This document shows, one piece after another, positions 33,401 to 45,136 of a stretch of 64,000 nt of DNA. The notes under the pieces are model-generated. The model saw only the letters and a list, made by a program, of their open reading frames with translations, was not told the origin of the DNA and made no database searches. The position numbers and the translations under genes are program-made. Source of the DNA: Uranotaenia lowii (taxonomy: Eukaryota; Arthropoda; Insecta; Diptera; Culicidae). Within the stretch, counting starts at the first letter, position 1. Every line of letters begins with the position of its first letter. The stretch lies in contig NC_073692.1 in NCBI RefSeq assembly GCF_029784155.1, positions 72,227,544-72,291,543 on the forward strand. Reading direction: 5' to 3'.

Positions 33401-35140
33401 TAAATCATCACACTGTAAAGCAAGACTAATCAAACTGTGGTTAGCAGTTACACTGCAGTGTTGGCAGGTGAAAATGAGTAAAATTATCAGAACACTCATT
33501 GAGAAATGAGTACTTTCTTGGTTAGGGAATTTGAGATGTAAAAAGTGACAAATATCAATTGCTATCGTAATGTGTATTTAGTTATCTAAGGACTTGACGT
33601 ACAAACTTGAGAAAAGATAATTCAATTTCACCAATGAAACCTGCGTTGAATTTTTCATTTCAACAGAATGATACTGTTTCACTGCATAAATAATTGCTTC
33701 ACTCGTTTATAAAAAGTCATGCATTGAAGAGTTAATGTTAAACTCTAAACAAACATTTTGTTCTAATTTAGGTGGTGTCAAATTAAAAAGATTGATTAGA
33801 AGTAAAATAGATTTATGTTTTTAAGATTCTCTGGTTTTTTTTGCAATTTGTTGTTATCAAATTTTCTGCTAATGAATCTTTTCAGGGACAGGGACTTATT
33901 GAGGCAGATTAGAGGTTGAATGTAGGTATGACTAACAGAAAGTAAACCGCAATTCAATTAAATCCGCTTAAGCGCTTCCGCTCAGCCCCATTAAATGTAT
34001 AGCCCAAAATGGGACGTCTCCTCTAAGCCGCAACAAGCCAGTATGCAAGCAGTCAATAATTCATATCGTAGAAAACAATATCACATTGAAAATGCAATTA
34101 TCAATTGCTTTTAATGGAAAAAGAACGATTTGCTGGCATAAGCTGCGTCTTCGTCGTGGAATTTACGACATTCGATTCGATTTGATTCCATTATTGCTCG
34201 CTCGTTTGGTGGCAAGCAGCGGCGGCATTCGGACAGGAAATAACGATTTCTACGTGAGCAAGTGCTTCTTTCGATGGAGTGAATCAGAATAATATATAAT
34301 CAAAATATGGGACCGATTTTGTTTTTCGATGGAAAACGGAATGATATCGCGTAACAAATTAAACGGAACCGACTGCATGATGATTTTTTCACCACACAAA
34401 AAAAAGAGGGGGGGAGGGGATATTTTTACAAGCCCGAATAATGACTTTTCCACAATTGTAAATTCAGATGATTATTTTTCTTAGTATTTAAAATTTAAAA
34501 CCTCGGTTAAATTTCATTATTATTCACGTTTCTGTTTGTTAAAAGCCATCGGTTTACTGTCAACTCAGTCCAAAGACAAAAGGGCCCTGTCTTTCGAGAA
34601 GGCGGGGGAAGTCACACGCAATTGAAGTTGATTCTCCAATTGAGTCACACAATTTTCATTATTTCCCATTTATTCAAATTTGCTCAGACCGTTCGTTGTT
34701 CGCAGTGGAGCGATAGAAAGGGCAGATGACGAAGGTTCGAAAACGGACAAGTGTTCCTGCTAAAATATTTACTTTAGGAAAATACGCCCGCGTTGATCGA
34801 TGCATTGAGCTTCTTCAGCTAACAAAATTATTCGTTGGTGGGCTTATCGGGGTTGGCGGATCTCTTTAATGCTTTTTACCGTTTCTTTTATTGGGTTCTG
34901 ATGTTTTTTTTTCTTAGGAAACAAACGTATTGTCTTCAAGATTGCAACCAAAAGCTCTGAGAATGCTGACAAGTTACAGTACAACAACTGCCGAAAGCAC
35001 AGAAAAATATTAACTTTATTCAATTTTATTTCATGAAGAGAAACATATTCATTTCATAATTATGAGTGATAAGTATAGCTGAGCGCGCAATTTTCGTTGT
35101 TTTGCCTTATGGCTTTTAGATTTTATTATGGCAAACTAAC
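33401..35140. other. Unassigned AT-rich stretch
   Basis: Bases 33401-33500 may contain decayed upstream sequence of the I-clade LINE. The rest has no recognisable gene or element. Confidence 0.5.
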
Positions 35141-35142
35141 TA

Positions 35143-36078
35143 CCGTAAAACGGGGTAACATCACCGGGGTAGCTTTGATCAACATGAAATTGTGCCAAAT
35201 AATCATCAATAACTAAGTCTATAGTTTGAATTTTTGAAAACTGTTTTCTACGTTTGAAAGCCTATTAATTGAGTATCAAATAGGCAAAATTTGGTTTGTA
35301 TTTGAAATTTGTTTTCTGCTAGTAAAAATGTTATTTCAAAATCTTAAAAAATCTATCTTTTCCAAGGCTCGCAAACAAACAGCTCTCCTGATGATACCAA
35401 AAAGCATTTAGAAGCAAACGAGTTGTTGAATGTGAAAGAACAACTTTTTTTCTTTGTATTTGTGTAGTTGTAGTGCTATTTTTATAGGGATTTAGTGATA
35501 AACTTTTTATATTTAAAAATAAAGAACGTTTTCCAAGAGTAAGCCCGTATTGGAAAAATGGCTATGAACCCTATCAAATGGTTAACTTTGAAGAAAAAAT
35601 GAAAATGGTAATAGTGGGTGAGCCTAGAAGAACGTGTGATGGTAAAATTTCATTTGTATTTTGAAGCTAAAACTATTTAGCAATTGCAACTTTTGCCCCT
35701 AAATGTATGCAGCATCAGTGTTCTTTTTTCGATTATAAATGTTTTTAAAAGAAAACGTTAAAATCTAGGTCAAATTGATGAACAAGCATTTAAAATTTAA
35801 TTATTATGTTTTTTTGTATTCTTTATGATCAAGAAAACTCGATAAAACCGTCAAAATAGAGACTGATCAATGTCACCCCAAAGCATCAAATTCTGAACTG
35901 AGACTAAATCGATTTTTAAATCAAATTTAAAGAAGTCTAATAAATTTCTGCAACCATGTTTTACGTTCATAGGAGCCCAGTACTGGTTTTAAAAATATTA
36001 AACATGCCACATTCCCCTTAACAGAAAAAATAATCGAAAAATATTGAAAAAAGTGATCAATCTTACCCCGGATTACGG
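35143..36078. mobile_element. MITE, CCGT...GGGGTAA family, copy 2
   Basis: The left end is CCGTAAAACGGGGTAACATC and the right end, reverse complemented, is CCGTAATCCGGGGTAAGATT. TA flanks both sides (35141-35142 and 36079-36080). Internal sequence such as AGCTTTGATCAACATGAAAT and CTCTCCTGATGA is shared with copy 3 (48231-53634). No ORF is supported. Confidence 0.88.
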
Positions 36079-36332
36079 TAATCAAAAAGCTCTGCTATTT
36101 ATTTGAGGGGTTTTGGGAAAAGTTTACTAATTCCTTTATAATGGATCATTTGGATTTTATCTTTTGGTTGATGTGTAGTTCTTGCATATTAAGTTCAAAT
36201 TTATTTGAATTTATGGATGGAGATTCATTTAAAAAAAGTTATACTATAAAACGTATTAAAAAACAGCTCTCCATTCAGGTAGTTCGTAGAAGCACTATTT
36301 TAAGAAATAATTTAGATTTTTGTAGAAAACAT

Positions 36333-36530
36333 AAGTGGTACTATTCTTATTTCGCACCCTTCTATCATATTTTTGGTCTTCAACGCCACTTGCTTAGTCC
36401 AAAAAAGTAAACTTATACTTACTTTATCCATTGAACAATTTTAAGCCAATTGTAGTTGAAAATTTTGACAATTTTCAATCATTCCTATTTTAACAGGCAA
36501 AACACATAGTGGTACTATTCTTGTTTCGCT
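36333..36530. repeat. Two copies of a terminus-like motif GTGGTACTATTCTT
   Basis: AAGTGGTACTATTCTTATTT followed by CGC occurs near 36335 and AGTGGTACTATTCTTGTTTC followed by GC near 36508. The second lies at the 3' side of a decayed mariner and could be its terminal repeat; the first could be a solo end. Confidence 0.45.
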
Positions 36531-36599
36531 CACTGTATCAACAAATTGGTAGCCATGTGACAGGTGTTTACTACCTACTGTAGTCAACAAAATTGGCAA

Positions 36600-37620
36600 G
36601 GAAAACTAAGTCTCATCTGAATCTAAGACATTACTTTACTGACCTAGTCCAAATTAGCGAACCTTTTGTTTGACGCCTGCCATCAGATTTTGTACAGTCA
36701 ACTTATCCACTTTCTTTGACGCAAAACGCCAGTATGCTTTGAACTGCTTCTTACTACCAATAGTTTTTGGGTCTTTTTAAGGTTCTGCTTAACTATCGCC
36801 CAATATTTTCCGATTGGGCAAAGTTCTGGTGTATTGGAAGGGTTCTCATCCTTGGGCACAACCTGAATATTGTTAGCGGCTTACCAGTCCAAGGCCTTTT
36901 TTCATAATGGCAGGATGCATAATCCGCAACAGCACAGACAAGTCATGTTTCTTCAGGAAAGGCAGCAAATGCTGTTGAAGACACTCTTTCACGTAAATTT
37001 TCTGGTTGAAGATCCCGGTTGCAAAAAATGTAGCTTTCCAAACAACTGGTACAGATGGCTTGCCAAACGAGATATTTCTTAGCAAACTTTGATTGTTTAA
37101 TATATTTGAAATTGTCTACCACCTTTCCCCTTTCGGTTGCTGTAAAATACTCTTTTCCCGGAAGCTGTCTGAAGTCAAACTTTATCAAAAATGTCGTATA
37201 CAGCTTCCAAGAGCTTGTTTTTGCCGAAAGGTTTTTCTTTTCATTGCGATTAGTCGATAAGTCGATAGTCCGGATCGTTTTTAAGCTTTCACTAAGGTTA
37301 TAGACGATATTCCCAACTTATTGGCGACATCTCGAACGGGAGATTGGAACTTAGCTAGAAAGTGCTAACCACTCTTCTGTTCGTCATTGCGGCTCCCGGA
37401 TTTTGATTTCTTCCAGATGCCGCCTTTTTAGTTGTCGAAATACGTTCCCCAAACACTTTTATTACTTTGGTGACGGTTGATTCCTCCACATTCAACGATT
37501 TTGCTATATCTGCGTGCGTGTAGTTTGGATTCTCACGACGCATGAACAAAATTATGATTTGTAGCTCCTCTCTCTTGAAAGCCATTTTGAAAACTATAGA
37601 CCTAATGTCAAAAGCCAAGT
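36600..37620 (-). pseudogene. Decayed mariner-family transposase
   Basis: Minus-strand fragments occur in transposase order. The N-terminal helix-turn-helix reads MAFKREELQIIILFMRR then NYTHADIAKSLNVEESTVTK (about 37583-37450). The catalytic region includes DFRQLPGKEYF near 37180, KFAKKYLVWQAIC near 37080, and ECLQQHLLPFLKKHD near 36980. The C-terminal PELCPIGKYWAIVKQ motif lies near 36810 and KVDKLTVQNLMAGVKQKVR near 36690. These would bind the ends and cut and join DNA. Many stops and frameshifts separate the pieces. It is related to, but clearly diverged from, the copies at 27088 and 47129. Clear terminal repeats were not found. Confidence 0.8.
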
Positions 37621-38180
37621 AAGTATATTTTTCTATATATTATTGACTAAAATACGCATCATATGCTTTTTTTTATCAAGCTTAAAAAATTAGTGTTATA
37701 GATTTGTCTTTGTTTTTCAAATATGATTTTTTGTGTTCTGAAATCAAAATATTATTGAAATCTCAAAAATCTATATTATTAATAAAAAAAACAAAGTTTC
37801 AACCTTTCCGGCGCCCAATATTTCAATTGACGGTGACACAAGTTTCATAGCTTGGAAATTTTTACTATTAAACCTGCGTTGAAACTTTTTATTCATATTG
37901 AATATTTTTTCGAAATATTAAAGCAATATTTTTCAATCAACCCTCCAAATGAAAATGAAATATAGAAGTGTAAATTAAGATGATGAAGGATTAATCACCG
38001 TAATTTATACTTGTAGATTTAATTTATCGGCATAGCGGTGAAAAGTGATGTCCTTTTCAGTAGGGACATCTAAAGATTATGAAATTTTATAGGTTGGTAG
38101 AAGGTTAAATGAAAATGAAAGATGTTGAAAATGAGCGGGTAGAATTTATTTAGAAGCATAACATCACATATCAAATTTTT
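37621..38180. other. Unassigned AT-rich stretch
   Basis: Nothing recognisable was seen here. Confidence 0.5.
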
Positions 38181-38187
38181 GTTCCTC

Positions 38188-38297
38188 ACGGGCCTACTAC
38201 TATGAAGCGGTAGATACAGATAGAGTTGCATCTACCACCACACATTAGTAGGCCAAGCGTGGTCCGCCCCACAAGGGAAAACTTACAGTGCGGACGA
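38188..38297. repeat. GC-rich structured repeat with nested stems
   Basis: GGCCTACTA (38191-38199) pairs with TAGTAGGCC (38246-38254), and inside it GGTAGAT (38209-38215) pairs with ATCTACC (38230-38236). A third stem follows: GTCCGC near 38262 and GCGGAC near 38292. The block is GC-rich inside very AT-rich DNA. It probably is the structured 3' end of a LINE or SINE, but no family was identified with certainty. Confidence 0.6.
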
Positions 38298-38299
38298 AC

Positions 38300-41200
38300 A
38301 AAAAGATGATATGTGATCGCTCAGATATACTCCCTTTAACTCAGAAACGCATCTATCGATGTTTAAGTCGTCTGATAAAAAAATTATTGATTTCTTTTCA
38401 TTTTCGTTTTTTTTTTATTTCAATTCTTTTCTATTTCTATGCGCTGATGCTTACGTACGAAGCTTTAAATTGTTGTTTTATCAAAAAAAATTTATTTGGA
38501 TTTGTCTTCTGGTGATTTGGAAAAAATGATTAAAAAATTGAAACTAGGCTGCATAAAATTTATTTTCAAGCAAATTTCTAGTTCACAATAAGGAAAATTG
38601 TTTGAATAATTTATTAACGACTTAAGGAAAAAGAAATTATGTGAAACTTTAATTCTCATTTATTTTAAATCGTATCAGAGAAGTTGATTGTGTTTCATGT
38701 TCGTATGATGTTCATAAGTAAGATAATGGTTTTGGAAATCAATTTCCTTATTTGTTGTGCATTTTTGTTATTCTTATTTTTGCTAAATGTGAATTTCGAA
38801 CCGTATGCTGACAAGTACAAGTATCGCTTTATACTTTGATTGCCCTTTTTCTAGATTTTCTTGAATATATCAAGGCTTGCCCATAGGTCCAATAAAGAAT
38901 TTAATATTAGTCAAATCTGGCCGGGATGCCCAGATATTTTTTGAAATTTCCCGGTTTAGTTCAACCTAACTAAAATTAAATTAAAATTCAAAATTTCTCT
39001 TTCTAAGCTTTTAGATTTTGTGTTCGAAAACGATTTAAAAAAAAAATTCGAATAGAACATAAATTTATGTTTAACCATCAGGTACAATTTTAACACTGCT
39101 GCTGTGATTCAATGGAAACTTAAAATTTATAGTAATTTTCTTTCCTTTTTTTTGTATGTTTTAAAATAATGCCTAGATTTTTTCAGAATTACCCATTGTT
39201 TTCACAAATTTTTAAAAAATCGTCCTGAATTGCCCAACCATGTGGATACGTGTGGTAGAAAGTATGGTATGCTCTAGGTTTAAGATCATCGTTCTTTTTA
39301 AAAACAATTTCGAAGATATCTTGCTCAAATTCGCCCTCATAATTAATTATCACATGCTTGGTACCTGTTTTGACATGTTTTGTTCCAGATTTCACTGGAA
39401 CCGTATTTTTGGTGATAAATGCTCTAGAAGCGACAAGTCATCTGATGTTTTTTTTAGTTATTGGTGACATTTCGAAAATCAGAGAGATCCCCACTTGAAA
39501 AAGTTCAACCAGACGATACTACCAGATCATCCGGTTGAAAATAATTGACTCAAAAACATGAGGGGTATTAAAATGGAATAAATAGAAGGAAAATGAAATA
39601 ATCGTTTTTGGTTTTTTTCATTTGGGACTATTCGGTACATCTCGATATGCTAATGCTCAAAAATGACAAACTTTTAAAATTTGGCCTTAGGGTTGTGGAG
39701 ATATATAAAGTTCAATTTTAAAGTATTTCGATTGAATGCTGCGTATGATAGTTGAGAACCTATAGATTTAAAGTTTTAGCTCAACATTCAGTAATCCGGT
39801 TCTATTAAGGCGAGTTAAAATCAGAATTTGAAAAAAAAAAATGCTGAGTTTGAGTTTCATTCTTATTTGAAATCAAGATTTCATATTTCATAGCATATTC
39901 ATTAAGAGAGCTGCTGATTTCGACCTATTTAAATGAAGTTCAGGTGATAAGGTTAAAATTTCATTTATCTTTAAATCATGATCGAAATGGTACAAAACTT
40001 TCAAACATTTTATCACGGGTTAAGATTGTTATAGTTCTCTTAAGGTTGCTAAAAACAGTTAGATTATTGAATTTGGGCAGAATCATTAGATTTTCATCTA
40101 AATTTCGCTACTTTAAATTAAAACATCCATAATGCAGAATTTTCGGTAAAAAATAACATTTTTTAACACAGAAGACAAAAACAGAAGTTTAAGTTAAACA
40201 ACAAATAAAGGTTTTTTTTATGAGGCTCATACAAATTTTTAAAAAACCATCTGGCAACCCTTGTGGCGCTGAAGGGTTGAAGCTGTTTAAGTAAAATGAA
40301 GGAAAAGATATTTGCTGTATGCCCACGGATTCCGCAAACCATAGTTCTTCCTCCTATCTGAGTTCGAACTAATATTATTTTGAACCTTTAGGGAGAAGTA
40401 AGTCAAAAAAGCTTTAAATCCCCGAAAATATATTTTTCATGAACTGTGATATTCAGATTTTCATCTAGCAAATTTTTAGCATATACAGTTCATGTAATAA
40501 CAGTCCAACGGATATGGTATGAACGATTAGAACTAAGTTCATTTAGATAGACCTTTATAAAGCTTCCATTTACCCTTAGCCAAATTTTCAATATCATGTC
40601 CTAAACGCACAAAAATTAACATTACATAAAATACGAAAAGTTTAAAATTTTCATCTTAAAACCCGTGAATCTTTTTATCCCTTCTTGAATGTCAAATAAA
40701 ATTACTGGGACTTTAAAAATTCTGCTCTCGAATGTTTTTATCCCGGAAATTTGTTTTGAATTTCCGTTGGAAAATAAAAATTTTAACTGGATTCTATTGT
40801 ACTTTTTATCGTTTGAATATATGAAAGAAATTTATGATGATTGTTATACTTTCAATGTTTTCTAGAAATAAATCTAAAATATAAACAACAAGTCTTCCGA
40901 AGTACACTCAGTGAGTTCTTAAGTTCTCAGCCATCTGTTCCCCATGTGATAATGAATTCCGGAGCTCAAGTTAGGAACAAAAATTTAAATGTTCAACTGT
41001 GAACCCATTTCCGACCCGGAATAATCGTCGAATTGACACCGGGCCTACGGACCAATATGCAAATTTGGTTCTTTTTGTTGCCAAAAAAGTGCTTTCGCTT
41101 TCGCGCAAATCCCCACTATGAAACTAACAGCAGCACCACTCCGCAGCATCCCAACAGAATTTCCCTCCAATCATTCCGCATTGAGTGAGAGAGGAAAGAA

Positions 41201-42869
41201 ATAATTTACAAACTATGCGATTTTTTGCTTTCATTTAGCTGGTGCCTTCATGTAATTCCAAAGTCGAGAGTATTGTTCATACGAAGGTTCCTAACTACAT
41301 TTTAACATAGGAAGAAAAAATATGCAAACGTCACACAATGCGAGAATTGGTGCGACGAGGGTGATTTTTGCTGCCATTTCGCACGGAACCGAGAGCGCGA
41401 TAGGAAAAAAAGGTAATCCAAGCATATGGATCTTATTTGGGAATTAAGCGAAAAATATGCAAAATTATGCTAATTTGCATACTTTTTTACGTTATGTTGG
41501 CACCGGGCCATCGATCTACTGCCAGGATTCAATACGAGGAGAGGACTGTTAGTTGTCACGGGTTGATAGTTGATGTGTTTTCCCGTATCGGATGAACACA
41601 TTTTTTCGATTGCTAATTCCCGGTACAGAGTCGCAAATAAGGACAGCGGCTGATTTTGCAAAATTAAAGCGGAATACAATCATGCCATCAGCCGTTATTT
41701 TCAACGGTTCGATGGGATCTCGATTATGCACAGCCTGCATGCGCTAAGAAGAAAGGATGCAAAACAAGTCAAATAATTAATGTTTGAGCTGAATTAATCA
41801 CTTTCGCCGCTGTGATGCGCAAGAAGCATCCTTTTTACGCATGAGGGAGCGTTTTCTACCTGCCAAAGGGTGATAAAGGTTCTTGCGATAGAAACATGTC
41901 TTTCTGTTTTGATATTTACCTTCGATTTCTAGACGGATGCTTAAACTTGAAAATTTGTCTCACAAACCGTCTTGAAACGCTCCTCGACATTACTTACCTG
42001 CTACAATATTCAATTTTTTTTTGCGATTTGGGTGAAAAATCTGAAAAATTTGGCTTGTTACATGCTAATTCTCCTAAGGTTATTCTTAATAAAACCAGAA
42101 TGTACAGAATGTACAGAATTGATAATCCAGTAATTCTATTCTTCTAAAATTTAAATTTAAAATTTAAATAATCTTCAAAAAAGTTTTGAGCATATAATAA
42201 TCTTCATAATTTATTCCTAAATAAAAGATGGTGTTTTGAATCAATAAAATTTGAAATCATATAGATTCCTACATATTTTTTAAAGGTATTCAATGAGTCG
42301 ACTACCAATAATTATTATATGGCTTTATCAAATTTAAAACTCTTTATTTTAAGATTTCAATTGAAAAATTCTCAAAAGAATTTCAAATTATATTTAAAAC
42401 TATATTCAAATTACAAATTTCAGATGCTTTCAGAAGACAGCATGCGCTCAAAATCCTTTCAAAGTTCCATATTTCAAAGTTTCTGAGGTTTGGAATAGTT
42501 CTTGATCGAATTTGATGAAAAAATAAAATAATTATTATAAATTCGTGCTTTGCACTGGATAGAGATAATCAAATGAAAAACCGTTTGACGTGGCCGTAGC
42601 TATTTCACACCTTCGTGTCATTAGCAACTTTATATCAACGATGCTGTTGGTCACGGTGTTTTTTTAGACACGATTTCTAGAAACAAATTTGCCGCCTCTG
42701 AAAATTTGTCTCAATTTAGAGGATACTCTTCCTTATCCAACGCAGTAAAAATCGATCAAATTTTTGAGAAATTGCGAACAAAATACATAATTTTATAACT
42801 ATTCTTAAAAACATATCATTTTCAAATTTTAAGCTTAGATGTATTAAAATCCTTCGAATATACATAACA
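38300..42869. other. Long unassigned stretch
   Basis: No gene, element end or tandem repeat could be supported over this 4.5 kb. The part around 41030-41760 is less AT-rich and contains a short minus-strand open stretch (41549-41740) of unknown meaning. It is the best candidate in the window for conserved host noncoding or exonic sequence, but there is no motif to support that. Confidence 0.45.
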
Positions 42870-42877
42870 ACTACAAG

Positions 42878-44054
42878 CAGTGTTCGGCATCGCTAACTGA
42901 AAAATTAGCGCCGCTAATTAAATCGCTAACTCATACAAAGTTAGCGATCGCTAATCAAATACGCTAAATGTGCCAAAAAAGTTATCGCTCTAAGCTTAAA
43001 GCGCTAATCGCTAATCGCTAACTGTTTACCAACATTGAGGCCGGAACAAATATGAAATTTTTCTTTAGTCACGCACTCCCCCTTTTAATTTTTCTTATTC
43101 CCCAAGGGGGGATTAATGAAGTTTTAAGTATTTAATTAAATTAGATAAATTGATCGTATTTTCATAAAATTATATAAGCAAAACCAAAACTGTCAAAGAT
43201 AGGAGTTTTAACAAGTCTCACTGTTTAATAAATTAAAACAAACGATTTTCGAACAATTAAAGAAAGAGCAAATAAACAGAATGTGGAAAATTGGAGCTAT
43301 ATTTCTCTTTTTTTTTAATTTAAATTTTGGTTAAAAATTTACTCGATTTATCGGTTTTGTGCAAAGTAGATGGTAAGCAATTTTGTTGCAAATATTCTTC
43401 TGTGCAATTATTTTTTTTTGTTTTGGCATTATTTTACATAATCCTCATTTAAAATCTTTAACCTGTTTTCCACTTTTTCAAATTTGCAGGAGCATTATCA
43501 AACGTGAACATACATACAATTTCTATTTGAACTTAAAACGAAGGCTACAATAGTGTTTTCGTCTTATTTTTGTATGAACTGATCTGTAAAATCTCTAAAA
43601 AACTGTATTGTGAAAACTAAATAGCTCAACCACTTGAAAACAAATGCTGATGAAGAGTTGTTGAAAATAGTTTTATATTGTTTAACACCTTTTATTGTTA
43701 TCTTCTTCTGTAAAAGTTGCTAAAAAAATGCTTAAAGAGAGAAAAATGACACTAGATACATCTTTTCTCTAGCTCTAGTAGGCATTCCTCCAATGAATCC
43801 AATTAAGCAATCAGAATGATGCACAATGTCACTTTGACTTGGTTAATGAAAAAAAGGTTTATTCTATCACTAAGAATTCGAGAGATTGATACAAATATAT
43901 GGTAGTTAGCGATCTTCAGTTAGCGGAACCAAAAAATAGCAGAACTTTTCAATTCGCTAAATCAATCCAAACTTAGCGGCAAAATTAAACCGCTAACAAA
44001 AAGTTAGCGGACTAACTAGCGAATAGCGGATTAGCGGTTTTGTGCCGAACACTG
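42878..44054. mobile_element. hAT MITE with CAGTGTTCGGCA ends and GCTAA subterminal repeats
   Basis: The ends are CAGTGTTCGGCA and TGCCGAACACTG, exact inverted repeats. ACTACAAG flanks both sides (42870-42877 and 44055-44062), a perfect 8-bp duplication. The first 150 bp and the last 150 bp are crowded with CGCTAA/TTAGCG words in both orientations, the kind of subterminal motif hAT transposases bind. The interior of about 0.9 kb is AT-rich and noncoding. A 44-bp piece of the same family lies at 28055. Confidence 0.92.
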
Positions 44055-44062
44055 ACTACAAG

Positions 44063-45136
44063 CATTAGCCACAAACTATAAGTTTCAAATAGAATTTTAA
44101 AGTTATCAATAAAAACTATCTATGTTATTTTGTTTTAATTTTGTTTCTATCAGTCATATGGAATGCGGTTGCGCTTGGAGGTTAATGTCGCCGGTTGTAA
44201 ATCGAATCATCCCCAGTAGCGTCCTTTTCTTATGCCAATTACGGTAGGATATTGATTACTCATGATAGGCATGGAGGCCGAATTTTGGGCGAAATACTGT
44301 TATAAAGATGTATTCTCTATGATCATTTTTTATCGAAGACAGAATGCAGTTTCGAATTGAGGGAAGAAAGTTAACGGGTGGCAATCAAAATTTTAGATTT
44401 TTTCGAGGCCCCAATACATAAACGAGATCAGAGAAAAATATTCAAGCAATAAATTAACGTATTTAACCAAGAAAACACAAATTTGTTGAAAGTTTCCTGT
44501 GAAATCAACGGGAAAATCAACCGTCCCCACTTACCCCATAAAGCCGGGTAAGTAAAGACACCAGCGCAGTCCATATCAATTTACGAGATAACTTTTCTCG
44601 CTTTGCATCTATCAAGCTCATCTATTCAGCATTTCTAAAAACCATGTTCTGCATCACATAGAACGTAATTTTATCAAAATTGATCGACTGCTGATTTTTT
44701 AAAATTGAACAACACGAAAACCCACCTACCCCGGTGTACCTTACACATAACTGTTCTTAATTTCCAATTCTCAACTTTCATCCATGACGTATGAGCTCTA
44801 AATTCATCGTTTATCATGCGAAAACAAAACAATTTCTTAGTCTTTAACCCATAGTTCAGAAGTTCGAATATGGAATTTGTAATGGAACATCTAACATGGA
44901 GAGTTTTAAACCAAATTAGCTTTGCATCTATCAAGCGCATCTCTTCAACATTTGTAAAAACCATGTTCTGCATCACATTGAACGTAATTTTATCAAAAAC
45001 AAAAAAAAAATGAAATGTGGTTTCAAAATCTGGCAAAATTAACAAAAAAAAAACCAAAATAATAACAAAAAAAAATTGTCTAAAAGTTCACAAAAGTTGG
45101 ATCAATTTCTGATAAAGCTCAAAAACAAAAAAACTA
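44063..45136. other. Noncoding stretch with an 80-bp direct repeat
   Basis: Bases 44600-44679 and 44919-44998 are about 90% identical copies (GCTTTGCATCTATCAAGC ... ACGTAATTTTATCAAAA), 319 bp apart. Nothing else is recognisable. Confidence 0.75.

Noticed and set aside
38188..38297. Hammerhead ribozyme
   Set aside because: The stems are present but neither strand contains the CTGATGA and GAAA core in the required arrangement.
41470..41740. Host exon on the minus strand
   Set aside because: Two overlapping frames are open and neither has a domain or clear splice sites; the evidence is too weak to list as a gene.
44160..44240. tRNA-like sequence around GGTTGTAAATCGAATCATCC
   Set aside because: It resembles a T-loop only superficially; no acceptor stem or anticodon arm pairs around it.
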